The notes under the pieces were generated by a model that did not search any database, was not told the DNA's origin, and saw only the letters and a list, made by a program, of their open reading frames with translations. Source: an uncultured Fodinibius sp. (GTDB lineage Bacteria; Bacteroidota; Rhodothermia; Balneolales; Balneolaceae). Taken from it: a stretch of 64,000 bases of DNA. How positions within the stretch are numbered: the stretch's first letter is position 1; every line of letters begins with the position of its first letter. Location of the stretch: the NCBI GenBank assembly GCA_913057775.1, contig CAJXOG010000011.1, forward strand, positions 1-64,000, written 5' to 3'. Shown piece after piece: positions 44,389 through 56,559 of the stretch. A program made the translations under genes and the position numbers.

Positions 44389-45339
44389 ATGATTCAACGA
44401 AGAACAGTTGGCATTATCGGTACGGGAAATGTTGGAGTAGCCGCGGCCTATGCCCTCTTCAATCAACGAATAGCAAGCGAGATCATTTTAGTTGATCAAA
44501 ACAAAGAAAAAGCTGAAGGCGAAGCCATGGATCTAATGCACGGTCAACTCTTGGTCGGAAATGTAAAAGTGCGGTCTGGCAGCTACCAAGATCTTAAAGA
44601 CACCCAGGTAATTGTTATCACCGCGGGTGTTGGACAAAAATCTCCCGATGAGTCTCGGCTTGAACTCCTTAACAGAAATGCAGCTGTTTTCAAGGATATT
44701 ATTTCAAAGCTGGATAAACATGCGCCCAATGCTATTCTGATTATTGCCACCAATCCGGTGGATATTCTTACCTACGTATCACAAAAGCTGAGTAGCCGAG
44801 AGCCGCAAAGAATTGTAGGAACGGGAACTCTTTTGGATACCGCCCGGTTTCGTGCCCTCCTTGGCAATTACTATAGTGTGGATCCACGCTCGGTACATGC
44901 ATATATCCTTGGTGAACACGGCGACTCTGAAGTACCCATCTGGAGCCAGGCCAATATCGGTGGAAAACCCATTGAACATAACACCATCATGAACAAACCT
45001 TATAAACGTAAGGAGTTGGAGGAGCTTTTTATACAAGCAAAAAATGCAGCTTATAAAATTATTGACCGCAAAGGATTTACCAATACTGCCATTGGGGTTG
45101 TTATTGCACGCATCGTTGAAGGGATTTTGGAAGACGAAAAAAGTGTAATCCCTGTTAGTGTTTTTTGGGATGGTGAATACGGCATCACCGATGTCTGTAT
45201 GAGCCTGCAAAGTGTTATCGGCCTGGAGGGGGTTAAAAATAAGATTACTCCTGATCTTACCGACGAAGAGATAGAAGGGCTTACCAAATCAGCAAATATA
45301 TTAAAAGAAAGTCTCTCTGCAATTGAAGAGATTGATTAA
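44389..45339 (+). CDS. ldh: L-lactate dehydrogenase
   Basis: A 316-residue NAD-dependent 2-hydroxyacid dehydrogenase. The nucleotide motif GTGNVG is at residues 11-16. The substrate-discrimination position is Gln84 (GVGQKSPDESR), which favours lactate over malate, where Arg is usual. Catalytic His178 lies in GEHGDSEVP, Arg154 in LDTARF, and Arg91 on the mobile loop. It reduces pyruvate to lactate or the reverse, in the cytoplasm. It is followed by a bidirectional terminator. Confidence 0.9.
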   Translation: MIQRRTVGIIGTGNVGVAAAYALFNQRIASEIILVDQNKEKAEGEAMDLMHGQLLVGNVKVRSGSYQDLKDTQVIVITAGVGQKSPDESRLELLNRNAAVFKDIISKLDKHAPNAILIIATNPVDILTYVSQKLSSREPQRIVGTGTLLDTARFRALLGNYYSVDPRSVHAYILGEHGDSEVPIWSQANIGGKPIEHNTIMNKPYKRKELEELFIQAKNAAYKIIDRKGFTNTAIGVVIARIVEGILEDEKSVIPVSVFWDGEYGITDVCMSLQSVIGLEGVKNKITPDLTDEEIEGLTKSANILKESLSAIEEID

Positions 45340-45341
45340 AA

Positions 45342-45369
45342 AAAGACCAGTCACGTTAGACTGGTCTTT
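45342..45369. terminator. Bidirectional terminator between ldh and the small lipoprotein
   Basis: A perfect 11-bp stem (AAAGACCAGTC with GACTGGTCTTT, loop 6) lies between the converging ends of ldh and the lipoprotein gene, with A-rich and T-rich sides. Confidence 0.85.
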
Positions 45370-45391
45370 AAATAATTATTAGTTAATATTT

Positions 45392-45811
45392 TTATTGTTC
45401 TGGGTCTGGTCCATCATCTTTACACATTGTTTCCTCTGCCACATAATCACCATCTTCTTCATATAGTTTAAGGCATTTACCTTCATCAAGTTGATCTTGA
45501 ACACAACGCGCAAAGCTAACTCCTCCACCTCTACACACTTCTTCTCCGGGTTCACCAAGCGATGCCAGGTAATTGCTATCCTCACCCTTTTCTGCCCAGG
45601 TTGCTTCCCATCCGTCATAGATTTGATAATCGATCTCATTATCATCCGTTATTCCTGTTATAACCAACAGGTTTTTATCTAGGGAAGAGTTATTAATCAA
45701 CTGCAACAACTTTTCATCTACAGAATCCTTATCGTTTTTATTCTTCTGTAAATCACAAGCGGTGATCCCCAAAAGTAGCGTTAATACCACTAATGAACTT
45801 ATATATTTCAT
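45392..45811 (-). CDS. Small cysteine-containing lipoprotein of unknown function
   Basis: A 139-residue exported protein. The leader ends in a lipobox (GITACD, Cys 19). The mature part is acidic, with a heptad-like start (VDEKLLQLINNSSLDKNLLV) and four cysteines in the C-terminal part (CRGGGVSFARC, KCLKLYEE, MCKDDG), which may form disulfides. I do not recognise a family. It has an inverted repeat 22 bases upstream of its start and shares a terminator with ldh. Confidence 0.65.
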   Translation of the reverse strand: MKYISSLVVLTLLLGITACDLQKNKNDKDSVDEKLLQLINNSSLDKNLLVITGITDDNEIDYQIYDGWEATWAEKGEDSNYLASLGEPGEEVCRGGGVSFARCVQDQLDEGKCLKLYEEDGDYVAEETMCKDDGPDPEQ

Positions 45812-45832
45812 AATGATGTATAGTTAGTTGAT

Positions 45833-45872
45833 GTTTAAATAGCGCGTTTACTAATTAATGCGCTATTTAAAC
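45833..45872. promoter_or_regulatory. Inverted repeat upstream of the small lipoprotein
   Basis: Perfect 13-bp arms (GTTTAAATAGCGC at 45833-45845 with GCGCTATTTAAAC at 45860-45872) around a 14-base loop. No T run follows on either strand, so it is more likely an operator or leader hairpin than a terminator. Confidence 0.5.
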
Positions 45873-45907
45873 ACTAACCCTTAATCGCTTCTTTTGCAAG
45901 TTTTAAT

Positions 45908-45944
45908 AAAAAAACCCTGTCAGAAATTAACTCTGACAGGGTTT
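45908..45944 (-). terminator. Rho-independent terminator of gyrA
   Basis: A perfect 13-bp stem (AAACCCTGTCAGA with TCTGACAGGGTTT, loop 7) with a T run on the minus strand, 31 bases after the stop of gyrA. Confidence 0.95.
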
Positions 45945-45975
45945 GCATTTAAAGCTTATAAAGAGAGATTAATTA

Positions 45976-48432
45976 CTACACCGTTTCGTCCTCTTCTTCA
46001 TTAACGACACGCGTTACGGCAGCAATTTTTCCTTCAGTATCAAGACGCATAATTCGAACGCCTTGGGTATTTCGGCCCATCGTTCGAATACCGTCACAAC
46101 TCATCCGGATCACTTTACCGCCTTCGGTAATAACCATCAAGTCATCCTTATCCGAGACATCTTTGAGTGCAATAAGTTCACCGGTTTTCTTGGTAACTTT
46201 GAGAGTAATCACTCCCTTTCCTCCACGACTTTGTTCGCGATAATCTTCTACCAGCGAACGCTTTCCGTATCCGTTTTCGGAGATCGCCAGAACGGTAGCA
46301 CCGTGAGTATTTTTGATAACAACCATATCAACAAGCTCGTTATCTTTACCCAGATCCATTCCCTTAACACCGGAAGTGTTTCGACCCATATCACGGACTT
46401 CATCTTCGTGGAATCGAATGGCACGTCCTTTTCTGTTGGCAAGAATAATATTGCTCTCACCATTAGTAAGAGCAGCTTCGAGCAATGAATCATCATCATT
46501 AATATTGATGCCAATAATTCCATCTCGCCGTGGACGACTATAAGCCTCGAGGGTCGTTTTCTTAACCTTGCCCTCTTTGGTGGCCATAATAATATAATTG
46601 TTGTTGATGTATTCCTCATCGTCCAAGGTCTTCACCGGAACAAATGTTTTAATAGAATCATCCTTATCAATATCGATAAGATTTACAATTGCACGCCCAC
46701 GAGCGGTTCTCGAACCTTCGGGAATCTCATACACCTTCAACCAGTAACATTGCCCTTTCTCGGTAAAAAAGAGAATGTAATTATGGTTGGTCGCTACAAA
46801 TAGATGCTCTACATATTCGTCATCTTTGGTAGTGGTTCCTTTCATTCCCTTTCCACCGCGCTTCTGTCGGCGATAACCGCTGACCGGCATGCGCTTGATG
46901 AAACCTTTATTGGAGATAGTCACAACAACATCCTCATCAGCGATCATATCCTCAACGCTGAAGTCCTCGGCAGAGTGGACAATTTGGGTACGACGCTCAT
47001 CACCATAACGATCTTTAATCTCAAGAAGCTCATCCTTAATAATGGACTTCTGTCGACCGCGGTCTGAGAGAATTTCTCGGTAATCAGCAATTTTTTCTGC
47101 AATATCGTTGTATTCCAGCTCAATCTTATCGCGCTCCAGTCCGGTAAGCTTTTGCAGGCGCATATCCAGGATCGCTTTCGCCTGTAGATCGGTCAGCGCA
47201 AATTTTGAACGCAGTGCCTCATTGGCTTCCTGCGGGCTATCGGATGCTCGGATCGTTTTGATCACTTCATCAAGATCGTCAAGTGCAATCTTAAGTCCCT
47301 CAAGAATATGAGCACGTGATTCCGCCTGATCCAAATCATAAAGCGTGCGTCGAATAATAACTTCAACACGATGCTCTACATAATGATATATAAGCTCTTT
47401 AAGTGGCATCACTTTGGGTCGCCCTTTCACAAGCGCCAGACTAATAACCCCAAAAGTCGTTTGCATTTGAGTATACTTGTAGAGCTGATTAAGCACAATG
47501 CCTGTGTTGGCATTTCTTTTCAGTATTACCACAATGCGCATTCCGTCACGATCCGACTCATCACGGATCTCAGAAATTTCTTCAATCTTCTCGTTTTGTG
47601 TGAGCTTGGCAATCTTCTGAACTAAGGTAGTTTTATTGACCTGGTAAGGAATCTCAGTAATGACAATTTGTTCACGTCCGTGACGCAGCTCTTCTGTTGT
47701 GCAACGGGCACGCAGTGTAATCTTACCTTTTCCTGTTTCATATGCTTCCTTAACACCTTCGTACCCGTATATAATACCACCGGTAGGAAAGTCAGGAGCC
47801 GGAATGTGCTCCATCAGCTCCTTGCATTCGATATCCGGGTTATCCAGATAAGCAACAATCCCATCAATTGTTTCGGTTAGATTATGAGGCGCCATATTCG
47901 TGGCCATCCCCACAGCAATACCCGAGGCTCCATTTAGCAGCATGTTTGGCAACATGCTTGGAAGAACGGTAGGCTCTTGCAAGGTATCATCAAAGTTATC
48001 ATCGAAATCAACGGTATTCTTGTTGATATCCGTGAGCATTTCCTCAGCAATACGCTCCATGCGCGTTTCTGTATAACGCATTGCCGCAGCTGAATCCCCA
48101 TCAATTGACCCGAAGTTCCCCTGCCCGTCCACTAAGGGATAGCGCAAGGAGAAATCCTGGACCATCCGCACAATTGAATCGTAAACAGCCGAGTCACCAT
48201 GAGGGTGATACTTACCAAGCACCTCACCTACAATACGAGCACTCTTTTTATAATTTCTGTTGTGGAGCATGCCCAACTCACTCATTCCGTATAAAATACG
48301 TCGGTGTACCGGCTTCAGGCCGTCCCGAACGTCGGGTAGGGCACGAGATACAATAACCGACATCGAGTAATCGATATAGGCTGACTGCATCTCATCTTCT
48401 ATCGCAATAGGTATAATTTTATCTCTTGCCAT
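45976..48432 (-). CDS. gyrA: DNA gyrase subunit A
   Basis: An 818-residue subunit that cuts and rejoins DNA during negative supercoiling. The active-site Tyr120 lies in [10 protein letters not shown]. The quinolone-determining region [12 protein letters not shown] keeps the sensitive residues Ser81 and Asp85. The C-terminal DNA-wrapping beta-propeller carries the GyrA box QKRGGKG and several worn copies (QSRGGKG), confirming gyrase and not topoisomerase IV. It is transcribed after gyrB with a 117-base gap, and the transcript ends at the terminator at 45908-45944. Confidence 0.97.
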   Translation of the reverse strand: MARDKIIPIAIEDEMQSAYIDYSMSVIVSRALPDVRDGLKPVHRRILYGMSELGMLHNRNYKKSARIVGEVLGKYHPHGDSAVYDSIVRMVQDFSLRYPLVDGQGNFGSIDGDSAAAMRYTETRMERIAEEMLTDINKNTVDFDDNFDDTLQEPTVLPSMLPNMLLNGASGIAVGMATNMAPHNLTETIDGIVAYLDNPDIECKELMEHIPAPDFPTGGIIYGYEGVKEAYETGKGKITLRARCTTEELRHGREQIVITEIPYQVNKTTLVQKIAKLTQNEKIEEISEIRDESDRDGMRIVVILKRNANTGIVLNQLYKYTQMQTTFGVISLALVKGRPKVMPLKELIYHYVEHRVEVIIRRTLYDLDQAESRAHILEGLKIALDDLDEVIKTIRASDSPQEANEALRSKFALTDLQAKAILDMRLQKLTGLERDKIELEYNDIAEKIADYREILSDRGRQKSIIKDELLEIKDRYGDERRTQIVHSAEDFSVEDMIADEDVVVTISNKGFIKRMPVSGYRRQKRGGKGMKGTTTKDDEYVEHLFVATNHNYILFFTEKGQCYWLKVYEIPEGSRTARGRAIVNLIDIDKDDSIKTFVPVKTLDDEEYINNNYIIMATKEGKVKKTTLEAYSRPRRDGIIGININDDDSLLEAALTNGESNIILANRKGRAIRFHEDEVRDMGRNTSGVKGMDLGKDNELVDMVVIKNTHGATVLAISENGYGKRSLVEDYREQSRGGKGVITLKVTKKTGELIALKDVSDKDDLMVITEGGKVIRMSCDGIRTMGRNTQGVRIMRLDTEGKIAAVTRVVNEEEDETV

Positions 48433-48549
48433 GGATAATATTTAGTACAGTGTTAAAATTAGATTCCTAATAGTGACTAAGTTTTAAAGTGTTTGATCGT
48501 TGACGTTCAAAGCCGAACATCAAAACCTCTGCACTCCGACACTTAGTCT

Positions 48550-50496
<1,947 letters not shown>

Positions 50497-50761
50497 TTAA
50501 AATAATGATGAAGACGCCTGAAAATAGGGCATAAATAAGCAAAATCAAAGAAAGTGATGGCACTTATTGACAAATGTCGAGATATGCTCGTAAATCAAAT
50601 CTATCCCCTATTAGAAGTCTTCCTAAAGTTCCTATTTTTGTTCCCCCAGAACGGCTTAATATGTGAAAAAAATATCTCTAAAAGAAACATTGATCTTTTT
50701 GGGGAATAAGCCTATTTTTCCAGTCTATATGAGAAATGTAAAATAACGTTTTATTCGTATC

Positions 50762-51007
50762 ATGGCACGTAAAGATGACATTACCGGAAAAGGAGCACAG
50801 AATGGATATCGCTCCTCAAATGCAAATAATAAGACGAAGCATAAGTTTCAGCAGAATCTTCAAAAAAAGAAGTTTTATGTTCCCGAGGAAGATAAGTGGG
50901 TTACACTAAAAGTTTCTGCCAAAACGCTTCGCACAATCAATAAAAAAGGCATCCATGCCGTGCTGAAAGAAGCAAGAAAAAAAGGAACTATCATTAAAGA
51001 CGTTTAA
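50762..51007 (+). CDS. rpmB: 50S ribosomal protein L28
   Basis: An 81-residue basic protein of the large ribosomal subunit. It matches L28 in the N-terminal KGAQNGYRSSNANNKTKHKF segment and the C-terminal LKVSAKTLRTINKKGI segment. It heads a three-gene operon with L33 and a DUF4295 protein, an order common in Bacteroidota. Confidence 0.95.
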   Translation: MARKDDITGKGAQNGYRSSNANNKTKHKFQQNLQKKKFYVPEEDKWVTLKVSAKTLRTINKKGIHAVLKEARKKGTIIKDV

Positions 51008-51091
51008 GTCAGTTAACAGTTAGGTATAATTGGTTGTTGAATTCCATTCATCACAAATAACAACTAACTGATAACCAGAAACAAAAGAATT

Positions 51092-51256
51092 ATGGCAAAA
51101 GGAAACAGAGTACAAGTAATTTTAGAATGCACCGAAGCACCGGGTACGTCTCGGTATCATACTACAAAAAACCGGCGTAATTCTCCCGATCGACTGGAGT
51201 TGAAGAAGTATAACCCCGTTCTTCGCAAGCATACCGTTCACAAAGAAATTAAATAA
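51092..51256 (+). CDS. rpmG: 50S ribosomal protein L33
   Basis: A 54-residue protein, too short for many gene callers. The sequence [20 protein letters not shown] followed by [20 protein letters not shown] and [14 protein letters not shown] is a full L33. It has the Cys-poor form (single Cys, no zinc ribbon CxxC). It lies 84 bases after rpmB and 22 bases before the DUF4295 gene. Confidence 0.95.
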   Translation: MAKGNRVQVILECTEAPGTSRYHTTKNRRNSPDRLELKKYNPVLRKHTVHKEIK

Positions 51257-51278
51257 GTAATACCTAAGTACCACCATC

Positions 51279-51449
51279 ATGGCTAAGAAGAAGACTTTCG
51301 GAACCAAAGAAGAAGAGCAAAAGTCGGGCGACCGACGAATGGCCAAAGTTATTGTAGCCCAAAAAACGGCTAACAATAAGTATGGTTACAAGGAAGCCAT
51401 TATCGATGAAGAAAACGTGCGGGACTTTATCAACGAGAATAAGGACTAA
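51279..51449 (+). CDS. DUF4295 small basic protein
   Basis: A 56-residue protein (MAKKKTFGTKEEEQKSGDRR at the start, YGYKEAIIDEENVRDFI near the end) of the DUF4295 kind that sits after L33 in Bacteroidota genomes. Its conserved place next to two ribosomal proteins suggests a ribosome-associated role, but its function is not established. Ends just before a terminator. Confidence 0.85.
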   Translation: MAKKKTFGTKEEEQKSGDRRMAKVIVAQKTANNKYGYKEAIIDEENVRDFINENKD

Positions 51450-51470
51450 CAGTTTTTCTTTATTTGATAA

Positions 51471-51508
51471 AAAGGTTGCATCCGCATAAGTGGGTGGAGC
51501 CTTTTTTT
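51471..51508 (+). terminator. Rho-independent terminator of the rpmB-rpmG operon
   Basis: A 13-bp stem with one mismatch and G-U pairs (AAAGGTTGCATCC with GGGTGGAGCCTTT) followed by a run of T at 51502-51508, 22 bases after the DUF4295 gene. Confidence 0.8.
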
Positions 51509-51549
51509 ATGAGCTTGTTCTACCCTCAAAAACTTTAAAACCAATTTTT

Positions 51550-52005
51550 ATGGCTATCAAAGACCAAATCATGGCCGACCTCAAACAGGCTATGAAGGAC
51601 AAAGAGAAGGATAAGCTGCGCGTACTACGATCCCTGAAATCAAAGCTGCTGGAAAAAGAGATCAGTGAACGCAAAGGCGGTGAAGGAGAACTCTCTGACG
51701 AGCAAACTATTGAGGTGCTCATGAAAGCAGCTAAACAGCGCAAGGAATCCATCGAGCAGTTTGAGAAAGGTGATCGTAATGATCTGGCCGATGCTGAAAA
51801 GGAAGAGTTGGAGATTATCGACTCTTATCTCCCAAAAATGCTTTCGGAAGATGAAGTGCGCGATAAAGCCAAAGAAAAGATTGAGGAACTCGGAGCCGAA
51901 GATATGTCCGACATGGGACAAGTTATGGGCATTCTGATGCAAGAGCTAAAAGGAAAGGCGGAAGGATCCGTAGTTAGCAAGGTTGTAAAAGAAGAACTTT
52001 CGTAA
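51550..52005 (+). CDS. GatB/YqeY-domain protein
   Basis: A 151-residue soluble helical protein of the YqeY family, related to the tail domain of the GatB subunit of tRNA amidotransferase. I start it at the ATG at 51550 (MAIKDQIMADLKQAMKDKEK); an in-frame ATG upstream at 51490 lies within the previous terminator. Segments LRVLRSLKSKLLEKEI and EELEIIDSYLPKMLSEDEV are typical. The role is probably linked to tRNA or amidation, but is not proven for the stand-alone family. First gene of a run with cvpA-like and tyrS. Confidence 0.9.
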   Translation: MAIKDQIMADLKQAMKDKEKDKLRVLRSLKSKLLEKEISERKGGEGELSDEQTIEVLMKAAKQRKESIEQFEKGDRNDLADAEKEELEIIDSYLPKMLSEDEVRDKAKEKIEELGAEDMSDMGQVMGILMQELKGKAEGSVVSKVVKEELS

Positions 52006-52016
52006 ACTCCGTCTCT

Positions 52017-52583
52017 ATGAATCTGATTGATTTCCTAATTTTGATTCCCATTGCTTACTTCGCTTATCGCGGATTCGCTAATGGAATCATCAAGGAAGTG
52101 CTCAGCATTGTCGGCATTATTTTAGGCGTTTTTCTTACCTTTCAATATATGGAGCCTGTTAGCGCAGCAATCAACCCACTCTTTGAAGAAGGTGCTTCTT
52201 TTGTCCCCTTTGTTTCGGCCATCGTTATTTTTGTCGGTACGTTATCACTTGTTCATCTTGCGGCATTTTTAAGCAAAAAGTTTTTAGAAACCATTAAGCT
52301 GAATTTTATTAATCGCATTGCGGGTGCTGCGTTTGGTTTTCTAAAAAGTGGCATCGTTATTAGTGCCATCCTAATAATTCTTGCCGGTTTCAGTTTTCCT
52401 TCCGAAGAAACCCGACAAAGTTCGGCCACCTATCCTTACGTTATCTATTTAGCACCCTGGGCATATGATACGGTGGCCACTGTTTATCCCGGAGCCGAGG
52501 ATTTTACAACAACCATCCAGAAGACTTTTGAGCAATATAATCCAATTGAAAATTTCCCTTTTTTAGAACAGAGCAATTCCTAA
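52017..52583 (+). CDS. CvpA-family membrane protein
   Basis: A 188-residue protein with four membrane segments. The family pattern is seen in the N-terminus (NLIDFLILIPIAYFAYRGF then NGIIKEVLSIVGIILGVF) and in the helix pair around 65-125 (INRIAGAAFGFLKSGI). CvpA-type proteins affect colicin V secretion, biofilm and envelope stress in other bacteria; the mechanism is unknown. It lies 11 bases after yqeY and 6 bases before tyrS, clearly one operon. Confidence 0.9.
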   Translation: MNLIDFLILIPIAYFAYRGFANGIIKEVLSIVGIILGVFLTFQYMEPVSAAINPLFEEGASFVPFVSAIVIFVGTLSLVHLAAFLSKKFLETIKLNFINRIAGAAFGFLKSGIVISAILIILAGFSFPSEETRQSSATYPYVIYLAPWAYDTVATVYPGAEDFTTTIQKTFEQYNPIENFPFLEQSNS

Positions 52584-52589
52584 CGATTT

Positions 52590-53804
52590 ATGAATTTTTT
52601 ACCAGTCGACGAACAACTTGAAGTAATTAGAAGAGGTACCGTTGAAATTGTACCCGAAGAGGAGCTTGTTGAAAAGCTCAAGAGATCAAAGAAAGAAGGC
52701 AAACCCCTTAAGATTAAGCTGGGTTGCGACCCTACTCGTCCCGATCTGCACCTGGGACATTCGGTAATCCTTCGTAAGCTGCGACAGTTTCAGGATCTTG
52801 GTCACGAAGCCATTCTCATTATTGGAGATTTTACAGCACTGATTGGTGATCCCACCGGACAAAACGAAACGCGTCCGGCCCTTTCGCGCGAGGAGATCGA
52901 AGAAAACGCCGAAACATATCTCGATCAGGCAACGAAGATTTTAGACGAAGACAAAACCACCATCGTATATAACTCGGAGTGGTTGGGCAAAATGGACTTT
53001 GAGGATGTTATTAAATTAACCTCAAAGCTGACGGTTGCCCGAATGATTGAGCGCGACGACTTTTCCAAGCGCTACGAAAACAATCAGCCTATTTCACTGC
53101 ACGAATTTTTATATCCGCTGGCGCAGGGTCAGGATTCCGTTCACCTGCAATCGGATGTAGAACTCGGCGGCACCGATCAGAAGTTTAATCTGCTCGTAGG
53201 TCGAGAGCTACAAAAAGATGACGGGCAAGAGCCTCAAATTGCTCTTATGATGCCGCTCTTAGTCGGTACCGATGGGACCAAGAAGATGTCGAAATCATAT
53301 GATAACTACATTGGTATTACAGAAGGTGCCAATGACATGTACGGGAAAGTATTATCTATTCCTGATGATCTAATCTACTCTTGGTTTGAATTACTTTCAG
53401 ATATTGATGTAGATGAACTGCCTAAATACAAAGAAAAAGCAGAAAAAGATCCCCGTAACACCAAGCACGAATTAGCCCTGGTTATCACCCGCATGTATCA
53501 CGGTGAGGAAGCTGCCAAAGCTGCTCGTAAGCACTTCGAAAAAACGGTTGTCGGCGATGAAATTCCCGATGACGCTCCTACCTTGGAATATGACTCCGGA
53601 ACCGAAGTACGTCTGTTGGATATTGTTTCTGATGCAGGCTTTACCGATAGCAATGGACAGACAAAACGACTGATCAAACAGGGCGGTATTTCGATTGACG
53701 ATGAGAAAGTTTCCGATAAAGGATTCAGCGTGACCTTTGACAATGATACTGAGTTTACATTAAAGGTTGGTAAACGAAATTATGCAGTTGTGAAAAGCAA
53801 GTAA
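52590..53804 (+). CDS. tyrS: Tyrosyl-tRNA synthetase
   Basis: A 404-residue class I aminoacyl-tRNA synthetase. The HIGH motif appears as HLGH at 54-57 in [13 protein letters not shown], and KMSKS at 232-236. An S4 RNA-binding domain forms the C-terminus (about 335-404, [17 protein letters not shown]). The PDLHLGH form is that of the TyrZ-type bacterial enzymes. It is 6 bases after the cvpA-like gene. Confidence 0.96.
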   Translation: MNFLPVDEQLEVIRRGTVEIVPEEELVEKLKRSKKEGKPLKIKLGCDPTRPDLHLGHSVILRKLRQFQDLGHEAILIIGDFTALIGDPTGQNETRPALSREEIEENAETYLDQATKILDEDKTTIVYNSEWLGKMDFEDVIKLTSKLTVARMIERDDFSKRYENNQPISLHEFLYPLAQGQDSVHLQSDVELGGTDQKFNLLVGRELQKDDGQEPQIALMMPLLVGTDGTKKMSKSYDNYIGITEGANDMYGKVLSIPDDLIYSWFELLSDIDVDELPKYKEKAEKDPRNTKHELALVITRMYHGEEAAKAARKHFEKTVVGDEIPDDAPTLEYDSGTEVRLLDIVSDAGFTDSNGQTKRLIKQGGISIDDEKVSDKGFSVTFDNDTEFTLKVGKRNYAVVKSK

Positions 53805-53885
53805 TTAGTAAAAAGTTCTGAGTAGAAAGAATTAACTACTCATGCTCAATCCTTCAACTTTTTACCTTCTACTTTCTACAATAAT

Positions 53886-54653
53886 ATGCTTAAAATCTCA
53901 TCCCTCAATGTAAACGGCATTCGTGCTGCGCATCGCCACGGTTTTACTGATTGGATCGATCAAACCGATCCCGATATTATTTGTCTACAGGAACTACGTG
54001 CCATGGAGCACCAAGTTCCAGGCCCTGTTCAAAAGCTAGATTACCATGAAGCCTATCATACGGCAGAAAAGAAAGGCTATTCTGGCGTGGGAATTTTATC
54101 GAAACAGCAGCCCCTCCGCATTGAAAAAGGAATGGGCGTAGACTGGATTGATAGCGAGGGACGCGTGATGATGGCTGAGTTTGAGAACCTATATGTCTTT
54201 TCCATTTATGCACCCAGCGGAACCACCGGTGATGAGCGTCAGGATTTAAAAATAGAATTTCTGGATTATTTTCTGCCTTTTGCTCAAAAGTTTCTCTCAA
54301 AAGAGAAGCCGATAGTAATGTGTGGCGACTACAACATCTGCCACAAACCTATCGATATTCATAACCCCAAGCGAAATAAAAGTACTTCGGGATTTTTACT
54401 CGAAGAACGAGAATGGGTTACGCGTCTGCTGCAAACCGGCTTTGAAGATGTCTACCGAAGTCTGCATAAAGGTGAAGAAGACCTATACAGCTGGTGGAGC
54501 TATCGTGCGGCATCCAAAGAGCGAAACAAGGGCTGGCGCATTGATTATCACATGAGCTGTCCAAAAATGCTGGAGGCCGCTGAAAAAGCCACTATTGAAA
54601 TGGAATGGGACTTGTCGGACCACGCGCCGGTAACAATTAGTTACGACCATTAG
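53886..54653 (+). CDS. xth: Exodeoxyribonuclease III / AP endonuclease
   Basis: A 255-residue base-excision-repair nuclease. The catalytic motifs of the exonuclease III family are visible: LNVNGIRAA at the start, LQELRA with the metal-binding Glu, GDYNICH (Asp/Asn), WWSYR, WRIDYH and the final SDHAPV with the catalytic His. The length is standard. It stands alone between tyrS and a MarR gene. Confidence 0.93.
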   Translation: MLKISSLNVNGIRAAHRHGFTDWIDQTDPDIICLQELRAMEHQVPGPVQKLDYHEAYHTAEKKGYSGVGILSKQQPLRIEKGMGVDWIDSEGRVMMAEFENLYVFSIYAPSGTTGDERQDLKIEFLDYFLPFAQKFLSKEKPIVMCGDYNICHKPIDIHNPKRNKSTSGFLLEEREWVTRLLQTGFEDVYRSLHKGEEDLYSWWSYRAASKERNKGWRIDYHMSCPKMLEAAEKATIEMEWDLSDHAPVTISYDH

Positions 54654-54725
54654 TGGCTTTCGCAACATCATTATCATATATTTTACTCTGCACTATTTAA
54701 TATCCAATAATTTAGGTTAGAAGTA

Positions 54726-55172
54726 ATGGGCACACATTACCAAGGCAGCGAAAGAGAGGAAAATACACTGGACGCATTTATCAAGTTGATGCGTGCCACT
54801 GATTCTATAAATAATCGGTTAAACCGACAGCTTAGCGATGTGGGACTGACCATTAGCCAGTTTGGGGTGTTGGAAGCATTGCTGCATTTGGGCCCGTTAA
54901 ATCAAAAAGCGCTGGGAGAAAAACTCCTGAAAAGTGGAGGTAACATTACCCTTGTTATTGATAATCTCGAAAAAAGCGGCTGGGTTGAACGTCATCAGGA
55001 TCCCGAAGATCGGCGCTCTATGCTAATTCATCTAACCGATGAGGGAGAAGAATTTATATCTAATTACTTTCCCAAACATCTGGAACGTATTATTTCGGAG
55101 TTTGAGGTTTTATCAGATGAAGAATTAGAACAGCTTGGTAATATCTGTAAAAAGTTGGGCCTGCAAGAATAG
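54726..55172 (+). CDS. MarR-family transcriptional regulator
   Basis: A 148-residue dimeric winged-helix regulator. The pattern LTISQFGVLEALLHLGPLNQ, KALGEKLLKSGGNITLVIDNLEKSGWVER and DPEDRRSMLIHLTDEG is that of the HHP-type MarR proteins. Ligand and targets are unknown. Its stop lies four bases from the convergent permease gene. Confidence 0.93.
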   Translation: MGTHYQGSEREENTLDAFIKLMRATDSINNRLNRQLSDVGLTISQFGVLEALLHLGPLNQKALGEKLLKSGGNITLVIDNLEKSGWVERHQDPEDRRSMLIHLTDEGEEFISNYFPKHLERIISEFEVLSDEELEQLGNICKKLGLQE

Positions 55173-55176
55173 TCGC

Positions 55177-56403
55177 TTAATCATACCTGATAGCATCAGC
55201 CGGAGATACCTGCGCTGCTCTTTTGGCAGGGTACCAACTGGCCAGCAGACAAAGTATTAAACTTCCCGCCAGCACAATGCTAACATCCATATAACTAATA
55301 CTTACCGGATACGCATCAATAATAAAGGCCGAAGAAAGTTTAATGAGCCCATATTGCTGCTGCATCCAGCTGAGTAGCAAACCTATTCCCCCTCCAATGA
55401 CACATCCAATAATTCCGATATAAAATCCCTGTCGGACAAATATATTTTTAATATCCGAAGGGGTAAAACCCATCGTCAACAAGATCCCAATATCCCGGTT
55501 TTTCTGGATAACAATCATGGTAAGTGATCCAATAATATTGAGTACGGCCACCAGTACGATAATCATTAAAATGACATAAGAACTCCATTTTTCGAGGTAC
55601 ATCACATCATATAACGGTTTCTGTAAATCATACCAGGTAGATATGTTAAACTCCGATCCCAGTGAAGCCTGTAATTTTTCTTTCACGGCCTTTGCCTCAT
55701 CAGTATTAGATATTCGCAAATCTATACCCGAAACTGTATTTCGCATTTCAAACAAGCGCTGGGCTGCTTCTTTATCAATAAAAACCCCGGGACTTTCGGT
55801 AATTTGAAGCTGGGAATAGCTACCCCGAATTTGAAATCGAAAACTGCGCGGAAGCGAAAATTGGGTGAGCGATTTGCGCATTCCGGCAGCGCTTAGCAAA
55901 ACAACTTCATCATCAATTCTGAGATTTAGTTCATTCATCAACTGCCCATTAATCAACATCCCCGGCTTTTTATCGCGAACGGATAAATCCAGCGTACCCT
56001 CGTTAATGTTTTCATTAAAGTTGTTCACCTCAAAATATTCATCGGGATCTATTCCCTGCACCTGCACCACTTTGTCATCACTGTGCTCAAATGCCAACAG
56101 CGCCTTCCCATCTACATACGACGCCATGGCCTGAACTTCCGGAATATCAGACAGCTTCTGTTCCATATCCCCTGTAAAAAGAAAGGAATTAGAAGCTGTG
56201 GACTCTATTCGCAGATCGGGATCGTTTTGAAGAAGAAGTCCCTGAATCACATCAAAAAAACCATTAAACACTGAAAGCACAACGATAAGCAGCGCCGTGC
56301 CAATAGTTACCCCAATGATACTGATGATAGTAAGTGTAGAGATCAGTGAGATATGCTTGCGCGAAAATAAATAACGTCTGGCTACAAATCCGGTTGTTTT
56401 CAT
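55177..56403 (-). CDS. LolC/LolE-type ABC transporter permease
   Basis: A 408-residue inner-membrane protein with one membrane helix at the N-terminus (about 25-50), a large periplasmic MacB-like domain (about 55-260) and three helices at the C-terminus (about 275-400) in the FtsX fold. The start VARRYLFSRKHISLISTLTIISIIGVTIGTAL and the end SPADAIRYD are typical of lipoprotein-releasing permeases. It probably helps move lipoproteins to the outer membrane. The ATPase partner is not in the window. Confidence 0.88.
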   Translation of the reverse strand: MKTTGFVARRYLFSRKHISLISTLTIISIIGVTIGTALLIVVLSVFNGFFDVIQGLLLQNDPDLRIESTASNSFLFTGDMEQKLSDIPEVQAMASYVDGKALLAFEHSDDKVVQVQGIDPDEYFEVNNFNENINEGTLDLSVRDKKPGMLINGQLMNELNLRIDDEVVLLSAAGMRKSLTQFSLPRSFRFQIRGSYSQLQITESPGVFIDKEAAQRLFEMRNTVSGIDLRISNTDEAKAVKEKLQASLGSEFNISTWYDLQKPLYDVMYLEKWSSYVILMIIVLVAVLNIIGSLTMIVIQKNRDIGILLTMGFTPSDIKNIFVRQGFYIGIIGCVIGGGIGLLLSWMQQQYGLIKLSSAFIIDAYPVSISYMDVSIVLAGSLILCLLASWYPAKRAAQVSPADAIRYD

Positions 56404-56559
56404 AGATCAGGAAAATAACGATAATGCTGAAAGATTACACCTTACAAAATTATGGATCTATCTTCGGTTCACAATTTTTTACCTAACAACCCACCCAATT
56501 TTTTATACATTACTTTTTCTAGGATAGAATTATCTAACTTAAACATAAAACAGGGATAT

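Noticed and set aside
44389-45339. Malate dehydrogenase instead of lactate dehydrogenase.
   Set aside because: The discriminating position is Gln84, typical for lactate; malate enzymes have Arg there.
48433-48549. Regulatory inverted repeat between gyrB and gyrA (GACTAAGT and ACTTAGTC).
   Set aside because: The arms are only 8 bases and are far apart; chance occurrence is likely.
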